Assembly: GCF_000504305.1 (NCBI RefSeq)
Contig: NZ_KI632512.1
Span: forward strand, 3,066,220-3,130,219
DNA length: 64,000 nt
Direction of reading: 5' to 3'
Source of the DNA: Nitratidesulfovibrio termitidis HI1
Lineage (GTDB): Bacteria; Desulfobacterota; Desulfovibrionia; Desulfovibrionales; Desulfovibrionaceae
Positions 6,975 through 14,863 of this stretch are shown in pieces (the first letter of the stretch is position 1; each line of letters opens with the position of its first letter). The translations under genes were made by a program, and so were the position numbers. Below the pieces are notes generated by a model. The model had not been told where the DNA came from, ran no database searches, and saw only the letters and a program-made list of their open reading frames with translations.

Positions 6975-9140
6975 GTGCTGGCCGAGATTGACGGCTCGAA
7001 TCTGCCGTCGGCCCTCACGTCGGATTCAAATGCGGAAGTATTCAGTTCGCTGGTCGAGTGGGAATTTGCAAGGCTCGCCGCTGACCGTCGCGAGCGCCTG
7101 CTTATGGCGCTTGGCATTGAAGTTGACAGGCATTTGTGGCTTCGCCGAGGCGGGAATCCCAAGAGTAACAAGGGGGATGAGAGCATCATTTCCCTGGCGT
7201 CTTCAAGCCTGAATAGAGGCCCACTCGAAGCGGCTCAGGTCGTGGGAGGGCTGCTCGGCTTGAAGCCGGAATACTGCTTCCATACGTTTCCGGCTGGGAG
7301 CAATACCCATCCCCCCCTGCCAACGCGCACCAGCATCATTGAGGAGTATATCCCGAAGCAACTCAACGTTCGAGGGCGCTCCTGCCAACTCGAAGATGTG
7401 GACTATCTGCATGACTTCAGCGGGTTCAAGGAGCAGGCTGTCTGCCGCTATACCAACGGCAATGAAGATTTTTTTGTGCTCGCGAGCCGAGTCGAGAGAG
7501 ACGGCGAACCTGCACTGCGTATCGGCGCGGCTCCGGCCTCTGCCTGGCTGTATTCACGCACGAAGATGGCGAGATATCGGAAGGCTCCCGTGCTGCTCTG
7601 CCTTGATATGCGGGTGGCCATGCACTTCCGGGAGAAGGCACGGGAGGGTAGGCTGCTTGAGCGGGCAGGCATCATTGCCTCTGGATGCTTTGGGGGGGCA
7701 ACCGCATTTGACGCCCTGCACTACAAAGACCTGGCCGGGCATCCTGTCGTGATTATCCCCGACTCCACTCGCGAGGGGTTGAAGGGGGCTGAAGATTGGG
7801 CGAAACGTTGCGTAAGGGAAGGCGCCGCGAGCGTGAGCGTCTACCCGTGGCCCATCATTGCCCCCGGTGTGCCGGCCATTGATGCCTCTTGTCCCCCTGA
7901 ATCGTGGGAAAAGGAGCTGTGGGGGAGGGCGGTGTACCTTGACCGCATTGAATTGGCCTCAAAGTTTGCTCAGGACGTGTGCCATCTGTCTATTCCGGCT
8001 GCGGACTATGGGCGGTGGATGGCGTCCGTGAGCCTTGTGTCCGTGCCTGCGGAGGAGAGCAATGTTCGCGACTTCTCCATGGAGTTCACCAGACTTGACA
8101 ACATTGTTGATGAGGGGCGCGGCGATGTGCGCGCCTTGACCCTGGGTGTCCTGATCACGCACCGATACACAACGCTGATTTGGGCACCCACTAATGTGGG
8201 CAAGAGTTTTGTCGCTATTCAGTTGTCACTTGCCTTGGCAACTGGGGGCACAGCTTTCGGGCTCCCCGCGATGTCTCCCCGCCGAGTTTGCTACCTGGAT
8301 GGCGAGGCCGGAGAAGGTGACTTCAAGGCCCGTTGCGAGCAACTCCTTCAAGAGAATTCGGATGACCGAGAGAATGTGGGGCAGAATTTGCGCGTGTTGT
8401 CCCTGCCAGGCTCGAACATACTGGAAGAGGCATGCTCGCAAAAAATCATCGAACAACTCCGTAACGTGAAGGCTGATGTGCTTGTCATCGACAACCTGCT
8501 GGCGTTGGCTCCGAGCGCGGCAAAGAGCAATGCCGATGGACTGTTCAAGTTCGTCCGTGAAGTGCAGCGAGCAGGTGTTGCTGTCGTCATTGTTCATCAC
8601 TCCGGCAAGGATGGAACAAACTTCAAAGGCCCATCCGATCTCGCCAGTTTGTCCCAGAACGTCATTAGACTGGAGGGGCGCGACCAGTTGGCAAGCCAGG
8701 AAGGTCGAAGTGCTGAGGTGGACGAGGCTTGCCGAGCCGGTGGCCTTGTTGTCCGACTGTTCGTCGAGAAATGCAAAGCTTTGCCTCAGCTTGAACAGAC
8801 AGCCTGCACCTACCACCTTCCGGTAGGTGGTGGATGGCGTCATATCGAGGGCTTCCTCGCAGACGTCGGGCAATCGCCTATGTCTGAAGGGTTGAGCAGC
8901 GAGCCGAGGGCCGTAGAGCCCCCCGTTGTTCCCACCCGGGATGTCGACATGGACTCCCTGTCGCCAGACGAGGAAAAGGTGTTCAGTGCGCTGAAAGAGA
9001 AGAAGAGCTCCAGGTCTGAATTGGAAACACGGACCGGCCTCAAGGCGGACAAGCTTGGTGGCATACTCCGAAATCTTTCGGACCGAGAGATCATCATAAG
9101 GGAAGGGCGCGGCAAGTCCACCTACTACCGTGGTGCGTAG
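6975..9140 (+). CDS. Toprim-like primase/RepA-type AAA ATPase (replicative helicase), N-terminus uncertain
   Basis: At least 721 residues from a GTG; the frame is open upstream as far as the insertion element. Around residues 190-290 there is a Toprim-like segment (LCLDMRVAMHFREKA... GHPVVIIPDSTREG). Residues about 400-570 form an AAA_25/RepA-like ATPase: Walker A APTNVGKS, Walker B VLVIDN, and VIVHHSGKDG. The last 60 residues form a winged-helix domain. This is the typical fused primase-helicase of phages and integrative plasmids, and likely drives replication of the excised element. The start has no good ribosome-binding site, which supports disruption of the original 5' end. Confidence 0.8.
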   Translation: MLAEIDGSNLPSALTSDSNAEVFSSLVEWEFARLAADRRERLLMALGIEVDRHLWLRRGGNPKSNKGDESIISLASSSLNRGPLEAAQVVGGLLGLKPEYCFHTFPAGSNTHPPLPTRTSIIEEYIPKQLNVRGRSCQLEDVDYLHDFSGFKEQAVCRYTNGNEDFFVLASRVERDGEPALRIGAAPASAWLYSRTKMARYRKAPVLLCLDMRVAMHFREKAREGRLLERAGIIASGCFGGATAFDALHYKDLAGHPVVIIPDSTREGLKGAEDWAKRCVREGAASVSVYPWPIIAPGVPAIDASCPPESWEKELWGRAVYLDRIELASKFAQDVCHLSIPAADYGRWMASVSLVSVPAEESNVRDFSMEFTRLDNIVDEGRGDVRALTLGVLITHRYTTLIWAPTNVGKSFVAIQLSLALATGGTAFGLPAMSPRRVCYLDGEAGEGDFKARCEQLLQENSDDRENVGQNLRVLSLPGSNILEEACSQKIIEQLRNVKADVLVIDNLLALAPSAAKSNADGLFKFVREVQRAGVAVVIVHHSGKDGTNFKGPSDLASLSQNVIRLEGRDQLASQEGRSAEVDEACRAGGLVVRLFVEKCKALPQLEQTACTYHLPVGGGWRHIEGFLADVGQSPMSEGLSSEPRAVEPPVVPTRDVDMDSLSPDEEKVFSALKEKKSSRSELETRTGLKADKLGGILRNLSDREIIIREGRGKSTYYRGA

Positions 9141-9169
9141 ATCTGCTTGCAAGCGATTCCGTCTTGAAC

Positions 9170-9203
9170 GGGTGCCTCAGCATACGGGGCACCCTTCCTT
9201 TTT
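9170..9203 (+). terminator. Terminator after the primase/helicase gene
   Basis: gggtgcc and ggcaccc pair over 7 bp across an 11-nt loop, followed by ttccttttt. It lies 30 bp after the stop codon. Confidence 0.75.
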
Positions 9204-9220
9204 CTGAAATGCCCGGCCAT

Positions 9221-9303
9221 GCGCGGTGCTTTTACCGCGATGCGCCGGGGTTGTGCCGCGAAATGCACCGGTGATTCGGTGGTTATACACCGCAAATCGG
9301 TGA
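9221..9303. promoter_or_regulatory. Cluster of CGGTG/CACCG inverted repeats next to an A-rich stretch (origin or operator candidate)
   Basis: Within 83 bp the half-site CGGTG/CACCG or its variants recur as several interleaved palindromes: gcggt-gcttt-taccgc, caccggtg, cggtg-gttata-caccg and caccg-caaat-cggtg. An A-rich run (ttaaaaagaaaaaaat) follows at once. Iteron-like sites beside an A/T tract, just downstream of the replication gene, suggest a replication origin or multi-site operator. The rest of 9204-9436 shows no gene. Confidence 0.5.
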
Positions 9304-9436
9304 AAAATTGAGAGTTAAAAAGAAAAAAATAGTAATGTCAGCATGGTGGGCTAGTGCGTCCGGGTGGGGGTGTGCGCCTGTGGCGTTCCCCTACTCCGTT
9401 GTGGGGGGGATGATAGTCTCCCCCCTCCTTCATGGA

Positions 9437-9619
9437 CTACTCCTCTTGGGGACGGCCTTCAGGCAGCGCCAACGGTTCTTCCTCGCAATCGTTCGTTTTC
9501 GTGGTGCCTGTCTCCGACAATATGGCAGCAGCGAACACGCCAGCGACACCGGCCAGGCAGCCGCCAAGAAACACCCAGGCCCTGTTCATTCCCTTGTCCT
9601 TGAACTCGTGCTCAGTCAT
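9437..9619 (-). CDS. Small single-pass membrane protein, 60 aa
   Basis: 60 residues. A charged N-terminus (MTEHEFKDKGMNRA) is followed by one Gly/Ala-rich transmembrane helix (WVFLGGCLAGVAGVFAAAIL) and an acidic tail with a Cys (NDCEEEPLALPEGRPQEE). Its ATG overlaps the end of a 25-codon membrane-peptide frame by 8 bp, which in turn overlaps a 40-codon frame upstream, giving a compact three-gene set. No family recognised. Phage-type holin/spanin or toxin-like membrane peptides are possible; nothing in the sequence decides. Confidence 0.55.
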   Translation of the reverse strand: MTEHEFKDKGMNRAWVFLGGCLAGVAGVFAAAILSETGTTKTNDCEEEPLALPEGRPQEE

Positions 9620-9689
9620 CGATGCTCTCCTTGACGACGTTAAGTACCGCGATGGCTATGGCGATGATTGATCCCCAGCTTATGCCCAT
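9612..9689 (-). CDS. Very small membrane peptide, 25 aa
   Basis: ATG with a GAGGAG ribosome-binding site at ideal spacing; MGISWGSIIAIAIAVLNVVK and then ESIDD. It is one hydrophobic helix with a short charged end. The start overlaps the upstream 40-residue frame and the stop overlaps the downstream 60-residue gene, so the three look translationally coupled. No family known. Confidence 0.45.
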   Translation of the reverse strand: MGISWGSIIAIAIAVLNVVKESIDD

Positions 9690-9802
9690 ATTCTTCTCCT
9701 CGGGGTGCGGACCTTGGGGCAGTCCGCGAAGAGGACGCATTCCGCAGGGGGCAGAAGGCACCTCTTCCACGGCCAGAACCGGCACAGGTACATCCAGCGC
9801 AT
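9680..9802 (-). CDS. Very small Cys/Arg-rich protein, 40 aa
   Basis: ATG preceded by AAGGAGG. It encodes MRWMYLCRFWPWKRCLLPPA followed by ECVLFADCPKVRTPRRRIWA: aromatic and basic, with four cysteines that could bind metal. It overlaps the following 25-residue frame by 10 bp. Supported by its strong ribosome-binding site and tight overlap only. Confidence 0.45.
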   Translation of the reverse strand: MRWMYLCRFWPWKRCLLPPAECVLFADCPKVRTPRRRIWA

Positions 9803-9831
9803 ACGACCTCCTTGTCGGGGTGTTGAAAGAG

Positions 9832-9858
9832 AACGGGGAGGCGTGGTGCCTCCCCGTT
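9832..9858. terminator. Perfect hairpin between the VWA gene and the small membrane genes
   Basis: aacggggaggc and gcctccccgtt form an 11-bp perfect stem with a 5-nt loop, 30 bp beyond the VWA gene's stop codon. T-rich sequence follows only weakly on either strand, so it may attenuate rather than fully stop transcription into the small genes. Confidence 0.6.
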
Positions 9859-9887
9859 GCTCGTTGCCGGTGTTTTTCGTGTTTGCA

Positions 9888-11483
9888 TCATGTCGCGCGC
9901 CTTCCGACCAGCGCGCCCTGCAACAGGCCGAACATTGCCGGGGCAAGTTCGGCCATGGTGTTGATCGTCCGGTGCCGTCCCGGCAGGTGCTGCAGGATGT
10001 TCACAGCACCGATGCCGATGGCGTAGACCTCGAAGCCGAGCCGTTCGGCGTGCCGGATGGCTTCCAGGGCGCATGTCGGTGCATCGGGGTCGCCATCGGT
10101 CAGCAGCAGGATGAGCTTGCGAGCCTCACGCAGAGGCAGCATTTCCTGCATCACCCACCACAGGGACTCGGCCAGTGGGGTGGTCCCCACGGCTGCCACC
10201 TTCAGTCTCGGATGTACCTTCTGGCCGTGCCGCACCAAACGCCCCACGGTTTTCTGTTCCGTTGATGCCGGGTCATGGCTGGCCGGAAAGGCGGTGATGG
10301 CCACGTTGATGCCAACGGTCTCAAGGGCCGAAGCCACGGCATGGCAGGCCGTGCTGGCCAGCCTGATGCTCGGGGTCATGGACCCGGAGCAGTCGAGAAG
10401 CAGATGCACGGCGGTGTTGATGCCGACGCGCGTTCCCTTGCGCATGAAGACGCGAGCGTCATCCGTCGCGAGCCGGTGGAGCCTGCGCGGGTCGAGCCTC
10501 CCACTCCGTGCCCCGTGGGTCCGGCTGACGGTCGCAGCCTGCAACAGGCCATGCAGGCGCGTCCGCAGGGCTGTTGATGCCCGTTTGGCCTCGGCGATGT
10601 CGTCGGAGTGCAGGTCCCAGCTTACCTTGTGGGTGACGGTGGCCACGTTCACGGGCAATCCGTCGCTGGCGGGTGCCTCACGCTTCAGGGCCTCGCCAAG
10701 GATTGCGCCGAATTCCTGCGGAAGGTCGTCCTCCTGGGCGTGCAACAGGTTTCGTATCCGTCCCCATGGTGATGCCGTGGGCTGGTTGCCATTGCCAGGC
10801 GCACCATCCGGGTCGCCCCCGGCCTGACTGGCGTCCGGATTCGTACCTGACGCGGGTGGGGGCGTTTGCGTGGCCTTGCCCAGTTCCGCGACGATGGCCC
10901 GCGCATGGGCAATGGCCTCGGCTGTTGATGCGCACGAGGTGCGTACCGCTTCGACAGCGCAGGTCATGCGGGTAAGCAACCCAGGACAGAGTTTGTTGAG
11001 ACGGCCCGCGATGGTGTCGCGCCGCTTCCCGATGGCGGGCACGTCCCACGCCCGAACCGTAAGCAGCAGCCAGTTCAGGAACAGAACCGCAGGATCGATT
11101 CTGGTGCCAGCCACCTTGCCGCCGAAGAAATGGCTGATGAGCCAGTCGAAGTTCCCCCGGCAGCCGGGGAACGCCGTGACCAGCCGGTTCTCCACCCTCC
11201 AGTCCTCGATGATGTTCCAGACATGGAGCTCAAAGGGAGTAAGGTTCCCGGCCTTCAGCGCCGTGAAGTCGGTATCCCGCAGGTGGGCGGCCTCATGGTC
11301 GATGTACCCACGGGCCAGTGCGAGGAAGGTATCGGGCACGTCCACTGGCAGTGCGGGAAGGTGGATCGCCCTGCCGTCCGTGTAGGCCTCCGTGCCCCCG
11401 ATGGTCACGGTGACGCCGTATTTCCTGCCGAGTACGCTCGCCACCAGCGGCAGCGAGCGCATCACGGCGCGTGTATCCAGCAT
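9888..11483 (-). CDS. CobT-like VWA-domain protein with HExxH motif
   Basis: 531 residues. The N-terminal half has a metalloprotease-like motif, D-HEAAH (residues 63-67), followed by helical regions like those of CobT-type proteins (ELHVWNIIEDWRVENR). An acidic/Gly/Pro linker (about 210-250) leads to a C-terminal von Willebrand A domain with the MIDAS motif DCSGS (364-368), a TTPL segment and LLTDGDPD. Cobaltochelatase CobT is the annotated homologue, but no CobN or cobalamin genes are near. Here it pairs with a MoxR/CobS-like AAA ATPase and a DUF3150 protein encoded just upstream. A MoxR-VWA chaperone-like or remodelling role in the element is more likely than cobalt insertion. Confidence 0.8.
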   Translation of the reverse strand: MLDTRAVMRSLPLVASVLGRKYGVTVTIGGTEAYTDGRAIHLPALPVDVPDTFLALARGYIDHEAAHLRDTDFTALKAGNLTPFELHVWNIIEDWRVENRLVTAFPGCRGNFDWLISHFFGGKVAGTRIDPAVLFLNWLLLTVRAWDVPAIGKRRDTIAGRLNKLCPGLLTRMTCAVEAVRTSCASTAEAIAHARAIVAELGKATQTPPPASGTNPDASQAGGDPDGAPGNGNQPTASPWGRIRNLLHAQEDDLPQEFGAILGEALKREAPASDGLPVNVATVTHKVSWDLHSDDIAEAKRASTALRTRLHGLLQAATVSRTHGARSGRLDPRRLHRLATDDARVFMRKGTRVGINTAVHLLLDCSGSMTPSIRLASTACHAVASALETVGINVAITAFPASHDPASTEQKTVGRLVRHGQKVHPRLKVAAVGTTPLAESLWWVMQEMLPLREARKLILLLTDGDPDAPTCALEAIRHAERLGFEVYAIGIGAVNILQHLPGRHRTINTMAELAPAMFGLLQGALVGRRAT

Positions 11484-11501
11484 GTTGTCCTCCGAATACG
11501 A

Positions 11502-11534
11502 AAAGGCCCCGAAGCGTGGTGCTCCGGGGCCTTT
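11502..11534. terminator. Hairpin between the DUF3150 and VWA genes
   Basis: aaaggccccg and cggggccttt form a 10-bp perfect stem with a 13-nt loop and A/T-rich flanks on both sides, in the 98-bp gap between the two genes. A partial terminator or mRNA-processing hairpin would set different levels for the two proteins. Confidence 0.6.
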
Positions 11535-11581
11535 CGTGGCTTGGGGTATGTGGGATCAGGCGGCGTGGCCTGTCCAGCCTC

Positions 11582-12607
11582 CTACCACAGGCCGCAGTTG
11601 GGCAAGACGGGTTGCGGGTCGGGCATGACCTCGCGGGGGATGGCGTCCAAAGCACGGTCGTCCCCAAGGTCGGGCATGTCGTCTTCTCCTTCTTCGGGTT
11701 CGTCTGCGGACGCTATCCGTCCATTTCCCGTGTCCCCATCCTGCCGCAACAAGGCATCCAGCAGATCGGACGGGCGATGCCCCTCCATGATCCGCTGCCC
11801 ATGCTCCATGAGAGCGGATGGATCGCGCAGCAGGGCCACCAGCCCCTGCAACATGAGCAGGTGCGCCCCCTGTATCATGCCCCGCTTGGGCAGATTGGCG
11901 AAGGCCGTACCGATGAGGTCGGCCACAGGGGCCACCCTCGGTTCCACGAAGGTGAGTCCGGCCAGTTTCTGGTGGATGGTCCGCAGGGGGGATAGCGCCT
12001 TGTGGGTCACTTCGCTGCGGCCCGCGTAGCACTTGTGCCAGGCCTCGGTGGCGGCCTTGGCCACCTCGTCGAACAGGGTCCGGCCAAGCCCTCGCACCTC
12101 TTCCGCGAGCCCCTGGGCCACCGGCTCCACATCGCTCTGGGCTGGCGGCACGATGCGGTATACCTGCCAGCGGAAGCCCATGCGGCTGCGCACATAGTCC
12201 GCGCTGACGGTGGAGTCGGCGATGATGCGCTCCCACTCGCCGTGCCGGGCTATCCAGTCCCGAACGGCGTCATCGTACCGGGTGAGGAAGGTATCCCTGG
12301 CGGCCAGGAATTCGGCCCGAATGCGGTCGAGTTCTTCCACAAGAACGGGGGCTTTTTCCTCCGGAACGCCCCAACCGCCCAGAAAGCGTACGCCGTGGCG
12401 GTCGAGCAGGTTCACCGCGCGCGCCTTCAGCGTGCCGAAGATCTTCAGTTCCTCGGGATCGCAGATGCGCTTGCTGCCGAGCGAGGCAAGCTCCTCCGGC
12501 GGCAGGTCCGCGCCGCCGAAGTCCGCCGGGGTCAGCTTGCGCCGGGCGGTCCAGATGTTTACGTCGAGGTTGATGGCCATGAGGCAGTTCAGGATGGTGT
12601 CGTTCAT
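11582..12607 (-). CDS. DUF3150 protein
   Basis: 341 residues; MNDTILNCLMAINLDVNIWTARRKL is the characteristic DUF3150 beginning. The middle is long and helical with charged heptad-like segments (VEELDRIRAEFLAARDTFLTRYDDAVRDWI), and the tail is acidic. DUF3150 proteins typically stand between a MoxR/CobS-like ATPase and a CobT-like VWA protein in phages and integrative elements, as here. Biochemical function unknown; an adaptor between the AAA ring and the VWA partner is an inference from that constant association. Confidence 0.8.
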   Translation of the reverse strand: MNDTILNCLMAINLDVNIWTARRKLTPADFGGADLPPEELASLGSKRICDPEELKIFGTLKARAVNLLDRHGVRFLGGWGVPEEKAPVLVEELDRIRAEFLAARDTFLTRYDDAVRDWIARHGEWERIIADSTVSADYVRSRMGFRWQVYRIVPPAQSDVEPVAQGLAEEVRGLGRTLFDEVAKAATEAWHKCYAGRSEVTHKALSPLRTIHQKLAGLTFVEPRVAPVADLIGTAFANLPKRGMIQGAHLLMLQGLVALLRDPSALMEHGQRIMEGHRPSDLLDALLRQDGDTGNGRIASADEPEEGEDDMPDLGDDRALDAIPREVMPDPQPVLPNCGLW

Positions 12608-12652
12608 GTGCGTGCTCCATAAAAGCGGAACGCCCCTCGGGGGAGGGGCGTC

Positions 12653-12940
12653 CTAGATTCCGTTGTGGAAGTGGTAGTGGTCCTTTTCGATCTTCTCCGC
12701 GGCCTGTCGCCACATCTCCTGTACCGGGTCTCCGTCGATGCACCGGCCCCACCCGAGGGTGTGGACCGTGACCCGAGAGGGATGGGGTTCCTCGTCATCC
12801 CCGGTCCAGGTGCTGACCTTGAGGAGGTAGAGTTCCGCTTCCGCCTTCCAGTGGTGGCGGACGCCGTTGGTGTGGATATCCCGGACGAGGTGGATGCTGC
12901 GGGAGAAGGGGAAGATGCGCATGGCGGATGTCGCTTTCAT
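12653..12940 (-). CDS. Hypothetical protein, 95 aa
   Basis: ATG at 12940 with a GAGGAG ribosome-binding site 8 nt upstream. MKATSAMRIFPFSRSIHLVR leads into a beta-rich sequence with KAEAELYLLKVSTWTGDDEE and a His-rich end (KIEKDHYHFHNGI). No family recognised. It lies 76 bp downstream of the WGR-like gene and 45 bp before the DUF3150 gene, inside the AAA/VWA block, so it is probably a co-expressed accessory. Confidence 0.6.
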   Translation of the reverse strand: MKATSAMRIFPFSRSIHLVRDIHTNGVRHHWKAEAELYLLKVSTWTGDDEEPHPSRVTVHTLGWGRCIDGDPVQEMWRQAAEKIEKDHYHFHNGI

Positions 12941-13016
12941 GAGTGTGTGCTCCTCGTGGGTGCTGTGTAGGTCGGAGTCGTTCCAGAATGCGGAATTGTC
13001 GGGAGGGAAATCGCGG

Positions 13017-13421
13017 TTACGGGAGAGGGCCGTATGACGAGACGAGCCGGTAGCCTTCCTTGAGTTTGCCAAGGGTGCGTGACCGCGCCTCGCGGATGGG
13101 GTTGCCCCGGTTGCACCGGGTGATGGCCAGTGCGAGCCGTTGCCCTTGCGTGTTGCGCTTGCCCCAGTGAAGGTCGATGCCATGCTCTTGAATAGTGCAG
13201 GACCAGAACTTGCCGCCCGAAGGCGTGTCCTTTTCGAGGCGCAGCCAGGGGGGCGAAGGGAGGGAGGCGAAGAAGGCGGGATCAAGAGACTGACGAGTGA
13301 GCAGGGAATCCATGAACTGGAGCACCAGGCCGGTATTGCCCGGGATTCGGGGAGACGCGGCATCCTTGCCGAGGGTGTCCGCAGTGGACGTGTTCGGCGC
13401 GGTAGCGGCGTCCCCGTTCAC
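13017..13421 (-). CDS. WGR-like domain protein, 134 aa
   Basis: GTG start whose GTGA overlaps the stop codon of the AAA ATPase gene. Residues about 65-125 resemble a WGR domain: KFWSCTIQEHGIDLHWGKRN, then TQGQRLALAITRC and a final K-LKEGYRLV. WGR domains bind nucleic acid ends in PARPs and occur alone in many bacterial accessory regions. The N-terminal 30 residues are low-complexity. Overlap with the ATPase gene implies coupled translation. The domain call rests on the WGK and Q-L-A pattern only. Confidence 0.55.
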   Translation of the reverse strand: MNGDAATAPNTSTADTLGKDAASPRIPGNTGLVLQFMDSLLTRQSLDPAFFASLPSPPWLRLEKDTPSGGKFWSCTIQEHGIDLHWGKRNTQGQRLALAITRCNRGNPIREARSRTLGKLKEGYRLVSSYGPLP

Positions 13422-14395
13422 TCCCCCGTGGGGAACATGCGCTGGGCGATCTCGTGGAGGAGTGTGCGGGTTTCCCGTGTGGCCTTGAAGCCGAGCGTCC
13501 GGTCGAGGGCGTAGGCCACGGGCTGGATGCCCTGCCGGGCCAGGGGCTGGAACCGCTGGGTCAGGTCGGCCCAGCGGATCAGGGTGCGGGTGGAGAAGGT
13601 CACCTCGATGGAGGCGCCATGCGCCGTGCCCGATTCGCCCATGAAGAGACGCCGGACCTCGTTGGCGTAGTCGACCATGGTGCGCCGCAGGGGTGGGGGG
13701 AGTTGCGGCGCGATGCGCTCCAGCAATCGTTCTTCCGCTGCGGGTTCGGGGTAGCCCATCTCGCACAGCCAGAACCGGTCGAGGAAGGCAAGGTTCTGGC
13801 GCAGGGTGCCCTGGTAGAGGCCCGTTTCGTCGGAACCGCCGTTGGTGTTGGCCGTGGCCGCGAACCGGAACATGGGGTGCGGCGTGACCAGTTCACCGCC
13901 ATTCTCCGGGATGCACAGGGGCTGGCCGTCGAGGATGCTGTTGAGCCCCGTGGCTGTGGCGGGTTCCAGTAGGTCCAGTTCGTTGAGCAGGAAGAGCCCG
14001 CCATGCTTCATGGCCAGAGCCAGGGGGCCGTACCGAAACTCCATAGACCCCTGATGCACGGAAAGGTGGCCCACGAGGTCGGGGAACTCCAGCCTGCCGT
14101 GCCCGGTGACCTCGAAGACCGGGTAGTTGAGCCGGGCGGCCAGTTGTCGGATGGCGCTGGACTTTCCGCTGCCGGTGGGACCGAACACGTAGAGCGGATC
14201 GGATGCGGTCATCAGCCAAACCACGATGTCTCGCGTGGTTTCGTGGAAGATGTAGTCGGGATCGGTCTTGGGGGTGTATGTCGATGGCTGGCGGTAGCCC
14301 TTGATCATGCGGCCCGACGGAGTGCCGCTGAACACGGCGCCGGCGTCGAGATCGACGGGCTGCAACGCGTGCAGGCCCGAATCGGTATGGGGCAT
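13418..14395 (-). CDS. MoxR/CobS-like AAA+ ATPase
   Basis: 325 residues from the ATG at 14395, preceded by AAGGAGC. Walker A FGPTGSGKS is at residues 71-79, a Walker B-like FLLNELDLL at about 130, sensor-1 region FRFAATANTN, and an arginine-finger region LAFLDRFWLCEM. This is the CobS/MoxR clade of ring-forming remodelling ATPases, which work with VWA partners. Its stop overlaps the start of the WGR-like gene; the DUF3150 and VWA partners follow. No cobalamin genes are near, so a 'cobaltochelatase' label would mislead. Confidence 0.88.
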   Translation of the reverse strand: MPHTDSGLHALQPVDLDAGAVFSGTPSGRMIKGYRQPSTYTPKTDPDYIFHETTRDIVVWLMTASDPLYVFGPTGSGKSSAIRQLAARLNYPVFEVTGHGRLEFPDLVGHLSVHQGSMEFRYGPLALAMKHGGLFLLNELDLLEPATATGLNSILDGQPLCIPENGGELVTPHPMFRFAATANTNGGSDETGLYQGTLRQNLAFLDRFWLCEMGYPEPAAEERLLERIAPQLPPPLRRTMVDYANEVRRLFMGESGTAHGASIEVTFSTRTLIRWADLTQRFQPLARQGIQPVAYALDRTLGFKATRETRTLLHEIAQRMFPTGE

Positions 14396-14497
14396 GGTGG
14401 TGCTCCTTGATGATAATGGGGCGAGGATGTGGTGGCGGTTGCGGCGCTGCCGATTCGGCAACAAGTGGACGGCAGGTAGAGAGGGCAGCGAGGGGGG

Positions 14498-14863
14498 CTA
14501 GCCGAAGTCGATGGTTCGGAACAGGCGCGCGTCAAAGGGATTGTCCCACCAGCCGCCGAGAATCTCGGCATCGTCAACATCCTCGCCGATGCGCAGGAAG
14601 AGGTAGTCGTCAACGTCAAGTTCATCCATGACGTCGGTGATGAACCGTACCTCCTCGAAGTCCGCGTACCATTTGACACCTTCCCAGTAGTACAGCACGC
14701 CTTCCGAGTCCGGCGCGTCCTGCCTGAGGCCGTTTTGCAGGAACAGTTCGATGTCGCCGGGGTTCGTGGCATGCTGCCGTGCCTCGTTCATCGCCGCATC
14801 AAGCCGTGCCCGCCCGTTGCCGGACAGGCACAGGGCGACTTCGCTGTAGTATCCCATGGTCAT
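14498..14863 (-). CDS. Hypothetical acidic protein, 121 aa
   Basis: MTMGYYSEVALCLSGNGRAR followed by an Asp/Glu-rich sequence with several Trp/Tyr (YYWEGVKWYADFEEV, IGEDVDDAEILGGWWDNP). The start overlaps the stop of the Cas4-like nuclease gene (ATGA). This organisation and the strongly acidic, aromatic character recall small phage proteins found beside recombination genes (DNA mimics or anti-restriction factors), but no family is recognised and that comparison is speculative. Confidence 0.65.
   Translation of the reverse strand: MTMGYYSEVALCLSGNGRARLDAAMNEARQHATNPGDIELFLQNGLRQDAPDSEGVLYYWEGVKWYADFEEVRFITDVMDELDVDDYLFLRIGEDVDDAEILGGWWDNPFDARLFRTIDFG

Noticed and set aside
9888-14395. Cobalamin cobaltochelatase genes
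   Set aside because: Only CobS- and CobT-like proteins are present with DUF3150 and recombination genes; there is no CobN or other cobalamin gene.
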